A stretch of DNA of 64,000 bases from the NCBI RefSeq assembly GCF_934924865.1, contig NZ_OW235315.1, positions 2,294,001-2,358,000 on the forward strand. Direction: 5' to 3'. Every line of letters begins with the position of its first letter. Positions within the stretch are counted from its first letter, which is position 1. The position numbers and the translations under genes were made by a program. Of this stretch, positions 18,556 to 28,205 are shown piece after piece. The notes under the pieces are model-generated. The model made no database searches. It was not told where the DNA came from and saw only the letters and a list, made by a program, of their open reading frames with translations. The stretch comes from Tepidibacter aestuarii (GTDB lineage: Bacteria; Bacillota; Clostridia; Peptostreptococcales; Peptostreptococcaceae).

Positions 18556-21096
18556 TTAACTACATCCTGTTGTTGTACCACAATTTCTACAAATATGGCA
18601 AGTTCCATTAGGTATAATACTAGTACTTGAACAGTTTGAGCATGTTACTTTCTTGTATTCTTTTGAATTTTTCTTCTCATCTATCTTTATAAGATTTTGT
18701 TTATTATCTTCTTTTAATGCTTTAACATATTCTAAGAGTTCATTATACGTCATATCTTCTAATTTTTTATCTTTCGTACTCTTAGCTTGATTAAGTGGCT
18801 GACTAGCCTTAGAGCCATCTCTATATAAAGAAATACATTTTACTCCTAATTCAAATGCATTACTATATACATTTTTAAAATCATCTATAGTAGCTTCATT
18901 AGGAAGATTAACAGTTTTGCTTATTGCTCCTGAAACAAATGGTGTCAAAGCTGCTACCATCTTAACATGTCCCATTGGTGATATAAATCTTTTTCCACTT
19001 CCACATTTATTGGCTGTATCAAATATAGGAAGATGCTCTTCTTTTATATGAGGTGCTCCTTCTATTTTTCCATCTATTATTTTTTCATATTCATATCCAT
19101 TTTCATTGATGGTTTCTTTTTTCATTACATAGTTCACTATGTCTTCTATCTGTTCTTTACTATACCCTAGCTTTTGAAGTATTGTAGGAATATATGGATT
19201 TATAAATTCCATGAATCCTCCTCCTACTAACTTTTTATATACTACATGTGCAAAGAATGGCTCTATCGAAGTAGTAGCACAATCCATGGCAAGAGATATA
19301 GTTCCAGTTGGAGCAATAACACTCACTTGAGCATTCCTATATCCATATTTTTCTCCACCTTCAACTGCCTTTTTCCATATATTTTTTAAAGTCTCACTTA
19401 AATCATCTTGTTTTTCATGTATTAATATTTCATGATTTACTTTAGCCGGAGTATACCCTAAACCTTCATAAGAAGAATGGATTGATCCAGCAGCTATAGC
19501 ATGATTTTTTATAACCTTTAGCATATGATTTTTATTTATTTCGTATTTAGAAAAACTTCCTATTTCTTTTGCCATTAATGATGATACATAATAAGATTGA
19601 CCCGTCATAACTCCAACCAAAGCAGCTGCTATTGTTCTTGCATTATCTGAATCATAAGGATGTCCCATCATAATATGAAGAGAACCAGTATTTGCAATTC
19701 CAAGTCCTGTAGTTCTAAAGAAATGTGATCTTTTTGCAATATCTTCTGTTGGAAATTGACCCCAATGAATAGTTGATTCAAGAACTAATTGAACAAGACT
19801 TATTGTATGTAAATATCCATTTATATCAAATTTATTATTTTTTGAATCATAAAATTTAACTATGTTTATACTAGCCAAATTACATGCAGTATCATCCAAA
19901 AAATGGTATTCACTACATGGGTTTGATCCTCTTATTTCTTCATTCTCACCATTTTCGCCTAAAGGACATGTATTCCAATCATTTATTATATCGTGAAATT
20001 GAAGTGCTGGATCTGCACATCTCCATGATGAATAGTTTATTTCATTCCATAAGTCTTTTGCACTTATAACTTTATTTACTTTTGAATCTACTCTTCCCTT
20101 TAACTCCCAAGAATAATTTTTATCTTTTCCTATCATTTTGTTCATCAACTTATTTGTAATTCTAATTGAATTATTTGAATTTTGACCTGATACAGTTGAA
20201 TATGCCTCTGAATTAAAATCAGTATCATATCCCATTTTACCAAGTGCTACTACTTTATCTTCTTCTTTTGCTTTCCATTTTATAAAATCTAAAATTTCAG
20301 GATGATCTCCATCCATGATTACCATTTTAGCTGCTCTTCGTGTTGTACCACCTGACTTTATTGCTCCTGCATTAGCATCAAATACTTTAAGAAAACTCAT
20401 AATACCTGATGATGTTCCTCCTCCAGATAAAAGTTCACCTTTTGCACGAATACTACTAAAATTGGTTCCTGTTCCTGATCCATGTTTAAAAAGTCTTGTT
20501 TCAGTTACTATTTGATCCGTTATAGATTTATCTCCAAGCAATGTGTCCTTTATATTAAGTATAAAACAAGCACTACCTTGTGTCCTTGTATAAGCATCCG
20601 TAGATTTTACTACCTTTTCCTTTTTTATATCATAATAAAAATGACCTTCCGCTTCCTTATCTATTCCATAAGTTAACTTAAGTCCAGTATTGAACCACTG
20701 TGGAGAATTTGGTGCAAACATCTGATTTATAAGCATATAAGAAACTTCATCATAAAATATATTTTTATTTTTCTCGTCTATTAGACCTTCATCTAAAGCA
20801 CTTTCAGTCCAAAAATTCACCATTCTATGAACAACTTCTTTTAAAGATTTTTCATATCCATATTTATTAGTCACACCAGTTTTTCTAAAATACTTACTAG
20901 CAATAATATCACAAGCGTTTTGACTATAAAATACAGGAAACTCTAAATCTTCTTCTTGGAATAATATATTGTTGTTTTTATAATCAAACATTTTCACCTC
21001 AACTGTTTTCCAATTGAATAAATCATATACAGTTAAATTCTTGTTTTTTTCTAACTCTTTTGTATAATATCTTTTAATTAAATTTTTTATATTCAT
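18556..21096 (-). CDS. nrdJ: Adenosylcobalamin-dependent (class II) ribonucleoside-diphosphate reductase
   Basis: An 846-residue class II reductase that makes deoxyribonucleotides without oxygen or an iron cofactor. Seen are APNSPQWFNTG near the N-terminus, GSACFILNI with a cysteine of the redox pair, the finger-loop motif NPCSEYHFLDDTACNLASIN, and APTGTISLAMDC. A C-terminal zinc-finger-like end (CSNCSS, CHICRNCG) probably carries the redox-active tail cysteines. A GGAG site precedes the ATG. Two NrdR-like boxes upstream suggest deoxynucleotide-dependent repression. The gene needs cobalamin, like several others in the window. Confidence 0.95.
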   Translation of the reverse strand: MNIKNLIKRYYTKELEKNKNLTVYDLFNWKTVEVKMFDYKNNNILFQEEDLEFPVFYSQNACDIIASKYFRKTGVTNKYGYEKSLKEVVHRMVNFWTESALDEGLIDEKNKNIFYDEVSYMLINQMFAPNSPQWFNTGLKLTYGIDKEAEGHFYYDIKKEKVVKSTDAYTRTQGSACFILNIKDTLLGDKSITDQIVTETRLFKHGSGTGTNFSSIRAKGELLSGGGTSSGIMSFLKVFDANAGAIKSGGTTRRAAKMVIMDGDHPEILDFIKWKAKEEDKVVALGKMGYDTDFNSEAYSTVSGQNSNNSIRITNKLMNKMIGKDKNYSWELKGRVDSKVNKVISAKDLWNEINYSSWRCADPALQFHDIINDWNTCPLGENGENEEIRGSNPCSEYHFLDDTACNLASINIVKFYDSKNNKFDINGYLHTISLVQLVLESTIHWGQFPTEDIAKRSHFFRTTGLGIANTGSLHIMMGHPYDSDNARTIAAALVGVMTGQSYYVSSLMAKEIGSFSKYEINKNHMLKVIKNHAIAAGSIHSSYEGLGYTPAKVNHEILIHEKQDDLSETLKNIWKKAVEGGEKYGYRNAQVSVIAPTGTISLAMDCATTSIEPFFAHVVYKKLVGGGFMEFINPYIPTILQKLGYSKEQIEDIVNYVMKKETINENGYEYEKIIDGKIEGAPHIKEEHLPIFDTANKCGSGKRFISPMGHVKMVAALTPFVSGAISKTVNLPNEATIDDFKNVYSNAFELGVKCISLYRDGSKASQPLNQAKSTKDKKLEDMTYNELLEYVKALKEDNKQNLIKIDEKKNSKEYKKVTCSNCSSTSIIPNGTCHICRNCGTTTGCS

Positions 21097-21170
21097 AAAT
21101 TCAGCTCCTACTTAAAATAATGATGCATTCAAACTATATATACCAACAATAGTATTCAGCTAAACACATT

Positions 21171-21186
21171 TCTCATTATATTGTGT
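21171..21186. promoter_or_regulatory. NrdR-like box, proximal to nrdJ
   Basis: TCTCATTATATTGTGT agrees with 12 of 16 positions of the usual ACACWATATATWGTGT-type NrdR box. It lies 75 bases before the nrdJ start, and a second box is 41 bases farther out. Confidence 0.65.
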
Positions 21187-21211
21187 TTATTTTTTTATTT
21201 TTCTATTCAAA

Positions 21212-21227
21212 ATACAATATATAGTGT
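21212..21227. promoter_or_regulatory. NrdR-like box, distal to nrdJ
   Basis: ATACAATATATAGTGT is nearly the full NrdR consensus. The 41-base centre-to-centre spacing to the other box is close to four helical turns, as expected for cooperative binding. Confidence 0.75.
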
Positions 21228-21263
21228 TTGTCATAATAGTAAACAATTATAATTTTTTGACAA

Positions 21264-21309
21264 TAAAAAACCTAAGCAATAGCAACTTGAAAAGTATCTA
21301 TTACTTAGG
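21264..21309 (-). terminator. Terminator after the 184-residue membrane protein gene
   Basis: Read leftward: CCTAAGTAATAG, an internal loop, CTATTGCTTAGG, then a T run. It lies about 70 bases past the stop at 21381 and insulates the nrdJ control region. Confidence 0.85.
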
Positions 21310-21380
21310 TCTTATCTTATTATCTAAAACTCAAATCAGGTGAAATCATTTGCATATTTTTACAAATAATTTTTTATTTA

Positions 21381-21935
21381 TTAAATTTTATGTTTAAATA
21401 TTCCTTTATATTTTTCGTCAACAGTTATCTTATTAGCCTCTTCTATAAAATTCTTATATTCCTGTTTAGCTTTTTTATAATCCTTGTTTATATTTTTTCC
21501 TTCTGTTACTCTATAGTAGGCCTTTATTAAATCTTGATTATACATATGTACACTTTTTAAATATTTTTCATCCTCTTTACTCAATCTTTCTTTTTTCTTT
21601 ATATCAAGAATATTAATCCACATCAGTTCCAGCCTGAACCAATTAAATACTGCTCTATCTATACCAAACATTTTGTTTACTTCCATATCTAATGTATCTA
21701 AAGTCCATATATGATCTATACGAAACTCTTTTTCAAAATCATTGTCGTTATACATAGCATATATAACCTTATTAATATCAGATAGCTTATCAATATTATT
21801 CTTCAAACTTATATGTGCATTTTTGTAAGCATATTCCTTAACATTCTTATTCATCATATACGAATTAATCATTAGTACTAACATAACTATACTTAAAATT
21901 TGAAGAAATACTTTATTTGAAAACAGCTTACTCAT
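21381..21935 (-). CDS. Unknown membrane-anchored protein, short paralogue
   Basis: A 184-residue protein with an N-terminal membrane anchor (about 8-26) and a helical, charged external part. It aligns along its length with the N-terminal half of the protein at 31260-32552. Shared stretches include LFSNKVFLQI / MFSNKVFLQI, FNWF, SKEDEKYLKSVHMYNQDLIKAYY / NKEDEEYLKGVHKYNKQLIKAYY and FIEEANKI. The family is unknown. The start MSKLF is chosen because the paralogue starts MNKMF at the same point. It overlaps the upstream gene by eight bases, so the two are coupled. Confidence 0.7.
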   Translation of the reverse strand: MSKLFSNKVFLQILSIVMLVLMINSYMMNKNVKEYAYKNAHISLKNNIDKLSDINKVIYAMYNDNDFEKEFRIDHIWTLDTLDMEVNKMFGIDRAVFNWFRLELMWINILDIKKKERLSKEDEKYLKSVHMYNQDLIKAYYRVTEGKNINKDYKKAKQEYKNFIEEANKITVDEKYKGIFKHKI

Positions 21936-23226
21936 TGTAACCATCTCTAACACTTATAGGTAAATCTTTTAAAAGTTTCATAAAATAACAGCTTACAAAA
22001 GGTGTTATAAACAAATCTAAGGCTATTCTTATATAACTTATCTTTCCTACTATATCAATAAAACTATATAAATCTTTGTAATTCATAATTCCCAAAATTA
22101 TAATAGGTATCAATATGATATTTGATATAAAAAACATAAATATAACCTGTTTATAATATTTTTTGATTACAATTCCATTTAAAGACATGTACGACTCATT
22201 TGTATCAACTATGCTAGCTATATAAGTTATTAAATATATTCTAGATATACTAATTATACATACTATCACTAGGACTATACTCAAAATAATTTTATAATTA
22301 AATTCTAAACTACTAGTTATAAAAAGATACTCTATTCCTATAAATATAAGCATAGATATTTCTAAAATCAAACCTGCTCCAAAATACCTTCCTATCTTAT
22401 CTTTGGCAAACTCCCATCCAGTATCAAAATCTATATTTTCTCCATTATAAGACATATAAACTCTATAATTCAAAGCTATTAATGCTCTATATCCAAAGAA
22501 TATTTGAGCTATGAGTACAATCAAATCTACAATTGGATTTTTTATTAATTCTTTTAATAAATCAAATGTAAGTATAATAAAGCTGTATTTTATATAAATA
22601 TCAAACCCACTTTTATACTCTTCATATGAGTCCTTTAAAAGCTTAGTAATACTATAAGTTTCTTCATTATTATCAATAATTTCTATATTATCATAATAAT
22701 TCATTACTACATCTGAAATTTCTTCATAATTCAAGAACTTTTCAATAGGAATAAAAATACTTTCTCTTTTAATCATCTTTATTTTCATTCCATATGCAGG
22801 TATAAACCCTCTTATATCTTCTGCATATTGGAAACTTATATTCTCAATACCTTCCCAATTATATATGTTACTCGGCTTTCTTTTGTATAAGTTATATATT
22901 TTTATTCCATTTTCATCTATAACTATCTTACTATTTTTCAAAAAATATAAGTATAGTATTATAATTTCAATACCACATATTAATATAGTTCTAAATATTC
23001 CCAAACTGTGTTTTTGACTATCTTTATTGTAGTTCATTTTCTCAGTAAAATTTGGTTCTAAGATATTTAGACCACCGCGTTTTATACTATCATCATATTT
23101 TTCTAATATTTTTTGTTGCTCTATATTATCTTTTATAGATATATATGTAAGAACACTTGATGCTAATAAAAATATTAATAAGAATATAATCATTTTTCTG
23201 TTATTTAATTTGTATAACTTCTCCAT
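21928..23226 (-). CDS. Unknown polytopic membrane protein with a PH-like segment
   Basis: A 432-residue protein. Two membrane segments near the N-terminus (about 13-29 and 75-92) flank an external loop. A region at about 96-180 reads like a bacterial PH-type domain (ENGIKIYNLYKRKPSNIYNWEGIENISF). Five or six further hydrophobic segments fill the C-terminal half (about 205-425). No named family was recognised. GGGGGG before the ATG is the ribosome site. It shares a transcript with the overlapping 184-residue gene behind a near-consensus promoter. Confidence 0.7.
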   Translation of the reverse strand: MEKLYKLNNRKMIIFLLIFLLASSVLTYISIKDNIEQQKILEKYDDSIKRGGLNILEPNFTEKMNYNKDSQKHSLGIFRTILICGIEIIILYLYFLKNSKIVIDENGIKIYNLYKRKPSNIYNWEGIENISFQYAEDIRGFIPAYGMKIKMIKRESIFIPIEKFLNYEEISDVVMNYYDNIEIIDNNEETYSITKLLKDSYEEYKSGFDIYIKYSFIILTFDLLKELIKNPIVDLIVLIAQIFFGYRALIALNYRVYMSYNGENIDFDTGWEFAKDKIGRYFGAGLILEISMLIFIGIEYLFITSSLEFNYKIILSIVLVIVCIISISRIYLITYIASIVDTNESYMSLNGIVIKKYYKQVIFMFFISNIILIPIIILGIMNYKDLYSFIDIVGKISYIRIALDLFITPFVSCYFMKLLKDLPISVRDGYNE

Positions 23227-23255
23227 TATTTAATCCCCCCTCTCAAATCTTCTTC

Positions 23256-23284
23256 ATTATAACTTTTTTTCTAATATTTGTAAA
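23256..23284 (-). promoter_or_regulatory. Sigma-A promoter, copy 1 of a duplicated segment
   Basis: TTTACA (23279-23284), a 17-base spacer and TATAAT (23256-23261), read leftward. The 57-base segment 23244-23300 is repeated at 34648-34704 with 50 of 57 bases identical. Confidence 0.8.
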
Positions 23285-23361
23285 TAAAATCCCAAACTTA
23301 CTATTCACTACCTTTTTCTATAATAATTAACTTATATGATTTCACTTTTTCTTTTTTTAAG

Positions 23362-23396
23362 AAAAAAGCTCACAGCCATAGTCTGTGAGCTAAAAA
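23362..23396 (-). terminator. Terminator of the corrinoid methyltransferase operon
   Basis: AGCTCACAG, a six-base loop and CTGTGAGCT with T-rich flank read leftward, 60 bases past the activator gene. Confidence 0.92.
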
Positions 23397-23455
23397 TCAG
23401 AATTTTATTATTTAGTTAAAATATTTTATAAATAAGCATTTATATCTACATATAG

Positions 23456-25261
23456 TTAAATACTTTTAAAATTTGGAAATAAAAGGCTATGAGCAAAAAG
23501 TCTCTCATATCCTTCAGATGCTCCTAGCTCCATATAATCTATTTGATTAGCTAGTTCTTCAATTTCTTGCTTTGCTTTAGCAGACATGAGTGCCATATAT
23601 GATCCTGTTTTAGAAGAATTACCCACATATACTAGTTTGTCCTTAATAGCTTCTGGTAAAATACCAGTTCCAACCAAACTATCAACAGGCAAGTGAGCTC
23701 CAAACTGTCCTGCTATAATAACTTTATCAAGTTGATTCATATCAATATTAGCTTGTTTTAGTAACGCATAAAACCCAGAAAGAATAGCTCCTTTTGCTAA
23801 TTGTACTTGGCGAACATCTGATTGTGTAATTAATAATTGTTCTGGATTGCTTTTTAAAATAAATTCTCGCTTTCTTCCATCTAATTGAATCATATCATAG
23901 CGATAATCCGATTTTTTTAGTTTTTCTTTTTTTATAAATGCTCCATCTTTTTTCACAATTCCTGTACGAATAAGCTCTTTCACAGCTGCTAATATACCAC
24001 TTCCACAAATTCCAATTGCTTCTTGCTCCCCTATAACTTTAATTTCGATTCCTTTGTCAGTGATTTTTACATCTTCAATTGCACCTTCTGCTGCCCTCAT
24101 ACCTGAACTAATATTCATTCCCTCCAAAGCTGGCCCTGCAGCACAAGAACATGATAATAGCTTCCCATGATTGGATAAAACAATTTCTCCATTAGTTCCA
24201 ATATCTATAAATAAAACGTTTTCCTTGGCTTTATGTAATTGACACACATATGCACCTGCTACAATATCAGCACCTATGTAAGATGAAACTGATGGAAGAC
24301 AGTATAGTCTTGCCCCTGAGAATGCCTTTAAACCAATATCTTTTGCTAATATATTTTTTGATTTTACAAATACTGGTGCATACGGAGACTTTCCGATGGA
24401 TTTTGTATCTATCCCTAAAAGAAAATGCATCATTGTACAGTTTGCTGCAATAGAAATCTCATAAATATTTTTTCTATTTATTTTCGATTTATTACAAATA
24501 TCTTCAATCATTTCATTTATAGAATTTACAATTGCATGTTGCAGCTTTTCTTTAGAATCCTCTGGGTTCTCTAGTCCATAAGTAATTCTAGTTAAAACAT
24601 CCAGACCAAACCTCTTTTGTGCATTAATCATTGACGCAGTAGCCAATTCATTACCAGTATTCATATCAATCAGTGACGTTACAACTGTTGTAGTTCCAAT
24701 ATCAATAGCTAATCCATAAAGAAATCCAGTCGTATCACCCGACTCAATTCCAATCAACTCTTCATCATTAAAAACTCCTGTTACCTTTTCATCTGTAATT
24801 TTATTTTGCTGTAATAATAGCCAATCAAACTTTTCAATACCAAATGTATTGCATACAGAATCCTCAAATGAACTTTGATTCTCTAATGTAGGTTTTCTTA
24901 TCTGGAAAGCTTTTTTATGGATGGAAGGATTAAACTCAAAATCAGGCATATACCCTGTTGTAAGTATCTCATGCTTTCTTTCTTTTTGTAAAATTTCAAT
25001 TACAATGTCTTCTCGTGGTACTACAAGACAAGATAGTCTTATACCTTCATTAATTTCTTCCTTTTTTAAAAATTTCTGTTCTGTTTCTGAGATGTCAGGT
25101 AGATTTCCCTCAACAACTCTAACCTTACATTTCCCACATGATCCCTTTCCATTACACGGGTTATCAACGAAAATTTCATTTTCTAGTAAAAGTTGTAATA
25201 AGTTTTTATCCGGTACATATTCAAACATTTGATTCTGGTTCTTAATAGAAATCTTAGGCAT
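23456..25261 (-). CDS. Corrinoid activation protein: 2Fe-2S ferredoxin fused to ASKHA ATPase (RACE/DUF4445)
   Basis: A 601-residue RACE-type protein. Such proteins re-reduce inactive Co(II) corrinoid to Co(I) with ATP. The N-terminal ferredoxin domain shows CNGKGSCGKCKVRVVEG with a later LSCLV cysteine. A linker follows, then a C-terminal ASKHA ATPase-like half with AIDIGTTTVV, LFIDIGTNGEIVL, CAAGPALEGMNIS and GICGSGIL. It is the last gene of the operon, overlaps the preceding UroD-type gene by eight bases, and is the expected partner of the corrinoid protein three genes up. Confidence 0.93.
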   Translation of the reverse strand: MPKISIKNQNQMFEYVPDKNLLQLLLENEIFVDNPCNGKGSCGKCKVRVVEGNLPDISETEQKFLKKEEINEGIRLSCLVVPREDIVIEILQKERKHEILTTGYMPDFEFNPSIHKKAFQIRKPTLENQSSFEDSVCNTFGIEKFDWLLLQQNKITDEKVTGVFNDEELIGIESGDTTGFLYGLAIDIGTTTVVTSLIDMNTGNELATASMINAQKRFGLDVLTRITYGLENPEDSKEKLQHAIVNSINEMIEDICNKSKINRKNIYEISIAANCTMMHFLLGIDTKSIGKSPYAPVFVKSKNILAKDIGLKAFSGARLYCLPSVSSYIGADIVAGAYVCQLHKAKENVLFIDIGTNGEIVLSNHGKLLSCSCAAGPALEGMNISSGMRAAEGAIEDVKITDKGIEIKVIGEQEAIGICGSGILAAVKELIRTGIVKKDGAFIKKEKLKKSDYRYDMIQLDGRKREFILKSNPEQLLITQSDVRQVQLAKGAILSGFYALLKQANIDMNQLDKVIIAGQFGAHLPVDSLVGTGILPEAIKDKLVYVGNSSKTGSYMALMSAKAKQEIEELANQIDYMELGASEGYERLFAHSLLFPNFKSI

Positions 25262-26285
25262 CTACAACTGCATCTCCTTTTGTTAAAGATTCTATAATTG
25301 TTTTTACATTTTTTAAAGGCGATCTCATTCCAAGCCCACATGCAGGTGATATGATATTTGCCCCATCTTTTACACATTTTTGAGTTAGATCAGCAATTTT
25401 ATTTGCCTGTCCAAATTCAATTGTATAAGTACTTAAATTCCCCATTAGCAATCTATCTCCTAAGTTCTTTCTTGCATAACTCATATTAACTATAGAATCA
25501 AAACTGAGGACATCACTTTTTATTTTATTCACTTCTTGATATACATTCTTCATTTGTCCACATATATGTACAATTGTTCCTGTATTTTCACTTTGTATGC
25601 TATCAATAATTTTATTAATGTATTTGACAGCAAATTCTTCAAATAGCTTCGGTCCTAAAATTTCACCTGTACCACTAGGATCCGAAATGGCAATTATGTC
25701 TGCTCCTGCTTCTATTTGTTTTTTTGCAAATATAATTAACTGATCTGTAACAAACTCAATAAATTCATGTGCCTCACTATTTTTTTTTCTTAATTCTTTA
25801 TAAAATATAGTAGGCTCCATTATAGAACTTGCTGTACTTATAGGTCCAGTTAAATTCCCTATAATAGGCACATCTTTACTTTTTAACTTCAAAAGTTTAA
25901 TTGCATCAACCACTACCCCTGCTCTTCCTTGTTGATAATTAATTTCAGGAATTTTTCTCCATTCTTTCACAGAATTAATTGAATATTCTACAACATGAGG
26001 TTCATAAATATTTGTTCCCATATCGACTTTTGCTCCAAAATCTTCTGCCTCAATCGTCATACAAAAGGGAACTCCATAATTCTCAAAGCAACCTTTTTCA
26101 TATACTGCACTTGCTAAATCAGCCATCATTTGTGCATTCATATGTGCTTTTGGAAATTCTATTCCAACTTTTTCTATTAACTCTGTTGTAACCATATTCA
26201 TCATGCCTCCAGGACAAATACACGGTGGTCTATCAACGCTTTTTCTGTTCAACACCTTATTTAATCGTTCTTTTGGCGACAACAT
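25254..26285 (-). CDS. UroD/MtaA-family methyltransferase, third of the locus
   Basis: A 343-residue uroporphyrinogen-decarboxylase-fold protein of the MtaA/CmuA type. These transfer methyl groups to or from a corrinoid protein using zinc. Likely zinc ligands are His and Cys in TIVHICGQMK (about 240-249) and Cys in ISPACGLGM (about 315-323). The N-terminal PPCICPGGMMN stretch is also typical. It could demethylate the corrinoid protein or charge it, and the sequence does not say which. An AAGGGGG site precedes the ATG, and the gene is 16 bases after the corrinoid gene. Confidence 0.88.
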   Translation of the reverse strand: MLSPKERLNKVLNRKSVDRPPCICPGGMMNMVTTELIEKVGIEFPKAHMNAQMMADLASAVYEKGCFENYGVPFCMTIEAEDFGAKVDMGTNIYEPHVVEYSINSVKEWRKIPEINYQQGRAGVVVDAIKLLKLKSKDVPIIGNLTGPISTASSIMEPTIFYKELRKKNSEAHEFIEFVTDQLIIFAKKQIEAGADIIAISDPSGTGEILGPKLFEEFAVKYINKIIDSIQSENTGTIVHICGQMKNVYQEVNKIKSDVLSFDSIVNMSYARKNLGDRLLMGNLSTYTIEFGQANKIADLTQKCVKDGANIISPACGLGMRSPLKNVKTIIESLTKGDAVVDA

Positions 26286-26301
26286 ATTCCTTTCCCCCTT
26301 T

Positions 26302-26958
26302 TTATGCTATATCAAGCAGACCTTTTACTAACTTAACTGCCTCAACTGCATTATGAGAATAACCATCTGCACCGATTATATCGGCAAATGTTTTTGAAAT
26401 GGGTCCTCCACCTATAACAACTTTAACTTCTTCTCTTATTCCAGCCTCTTTTAATAACTCTATAACGGTCTTCATTCCGTCCATTGTTGTTGTCATTAAT
26501 GTTGACATACATACAAATGAAGCATTAACTTCTTTAGCCTTATCTACAAAATTTCGCAATGGAACATCTCTACCCAAATCAATCATATCAAATCCAGCTG
26601 TTTCTAACATAATTTTAACTAGGTTTTTTCCTATATCGTGCGTATCCCCTTCTACAACACCGATTACTCCTTTTGGCTTTTCTTTTTCTACTTCATCTGA
26701 AGGAAGATGTGGTCTTAAGATTGATAGACCTTCATACATTGCATCTGAACATAGTAATACATCTGTAACAAAGTATTCTTCATCATCATATAATTGACTT
26801 GCACGGTTCATACCATCTACAAGCCCTTCCATAATACCATCAAATATTCTATATCCTGCTTGTACATATTCGTTACATGCTTCAATCACATCTTCTTCTT
26901 CCATATCTACTACACCATCAGATAATCTTTTTAATAATTCTTCTTTTGATACTGACAT
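26302..26958 (-). CDS. Corrinoid protein, MtaC/MttC-like
   Basis: A 218-residue methyl carrier. A helical cap domain (residues 1-90, with the Met-rich GIMEGLVDGMN) precedes a B12-binding Rossmann domain. The cobalt-ligand motif GDTHDIGKN is present, followed by AGFDMIDLGRDVP, SFVCMSTLMTTTMD and VVIGGGPIS. It would shuttle a methyl group between the UroD-type enzymes of the locus. The ATG at 26958 follows GGAGGG by eight bases, and the in-frame start at 26973 would begin within that site. Confidence 0.93.
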   Translation of the reverse strand: MSVSKEELLKRLSDGVVDMEEEDVIEACNEYVQAGYRIFDGIMEGLVDGMNRASQLYDDEEYFVTDVLLCSDAMYEGLSILRPHLPSDEVEKEKPKGVIGVVEGDTHDIGKNLVKIMLETAGFDMIDLGRDVPLRNFVDKAKEVNASFVCMSTLMTTTMDGMKTVIELLKEAGIREEVKVVIGGGPISKTFADIIGADGYSHNAVEAVKLVKGLLDIA

Positions 26959-26999
26959 TGTTTTTCCCTCCATTTTTTATTTCTTAATACATTTATATT

Positions 27000-28070
27000 C
27001 TATAAAAAATTTTTTGGATTTAAGGGCCACTTTCCATATTTTCTAGCAGAAGCCATAAACTGATCTATATTTTCCAAAGGAATGTTTCCTGAAAGATCAC
27101 ATCCTGATGCCAAAATATATCCTGAAGGACTATCATACCCTTTTTGTATACAATTTTTCACAGCTAAATCTACATCATTGGTATTTCCTAAAATTAACGT
27201 CTCTACTGGATCTACATTACCAAGTATAGGAACCTTATCTCCTACTACTTGTTTCGTATATGCCAAGTCTACCTTATTATCGATACTGAGCATATCACAA
27301 CCTGATTTCACCATATCTCCTACAATCGATGTTGTATCTCCACAAATATGGTAACAAACCATTCCTTTTGCGTCATGAATATCTTTCATTAAATCTATCG
27401 TGTATGGTAAAACAAATTCTAAATATTGTTTTTGATTAAGAATTGTTCCTGATGCAATAGGATCACAAAGTAGAATAATAGCTCCTGCTTTTATAAACTC
27501 TCTATAAATCATTTTTAATCCTTCGTTGCAGAATTTAATCAATTGATGTAACTTTTCAGGATTTCTTCTAGTTGCTCTTAATAAGTTTTCTGTTTTATAT
27601 ATACTTGCAGCAGCAGTAAATGGTCCAGATATCAAAACTCCAGTTGGAACCTCTTTCCCTACTTTATCAATTAAAATATTAGTAGCTTCTATATGTAATT
27701 GAAATGCTTTATCGTTTTTTAGCTCCAATTTTGACATATCTAGTTGATCAACATCATTTAGATCATCTAAAGCATACTTCATAATTGATGGTACTGAGTC
27801 CTCTGGATCACTCATTTGGCTCCCTAGAGCTGCCCCTACTCCATGCAAACCATATTCAATAATAGTTAAATCATTTCCAAATCTTTCATAACAAGCAATC
27901 TGTGCTCTCGCTTCATTTAAAGCACTGCTTCTTTTTTCCTTATGAGTAATTCCTAATGCTAGTCCAGACATAGAGCAAGCAACTGGCATAGCTAGAATTC
28001 TGTCCATAGGTTTTCCTGTCATAAATGCAGCCAATCGTTCGTTTGGTGTCATTTGATCATCTTTGTGCAT
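27000..28070 (-). CDS. UroD/MtaA-family methyltransferase, second of the locus
   Basis: A 356-residue MtaA/CmuA-type protein. Likely zinc ligands are His and Cys in VCYHICGDTTS (about 240-250) and Cys in LASGCDLSG (about 322-330). The N-terminus PNERLAAFMTGKPMDRIL is the usual opening of the family. It has the best-preserved signatures of the three UroD-type proteins here and lies directly before the corrinoid gene. That position suits the enzyme that charges the corrinoid protein, but the methyl donor is not identifiable. GGGAGG precedes the ATG. Confidence 0.9.
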   Translation of the reverse strand: MHKDDQMTPNERLAAFMTGKPMDRILAMPVACSMSGLALGITHKEKRSSALNEARAQIACYERFGNDLTIIEYGLHGVGAALGSQMSDPEDSVPSIMKYALDDLNDVDQLDMSKLELKNDKAFQLHIEATNILIDKVGKEVPTGVLISGPFTAAASIYKTENLLRATRRNPEKLHQLIKFCNEGLKMIYREFIKAGAIILLCDPIASGTILNQKQYLEFVLPYTIDLMKDIHDAKGMVCYHICGDTTSIVGDMVKSGCDMLSIDNKVDLAYTKQVVGDKVPILGNVDPVETLILGNTNDVDLAVKNCIQKGYDSPSGYILASGCDLSGNIPLENIDQFMASARKYGKWPLNPKNFL

Positions 28071-28205
28071 ATAATATCCTCCCTTTACAAATTAATTTCC
28101 TTCTAAAATATTCACTTATTGTTATAACTTTTAAGATACTTAGATATCTATTTAAAATGATCCTAAATGTACCTTCATAACAGTTTATCGTTATTACCTT
28201 TCATG

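Noticed and set aside
24250..24453. Short rightward frames inside the RACE gene and similar frames elsewhere
   Set aside because: They lack ribosome sites and lie within well-supported genes on the other strand.
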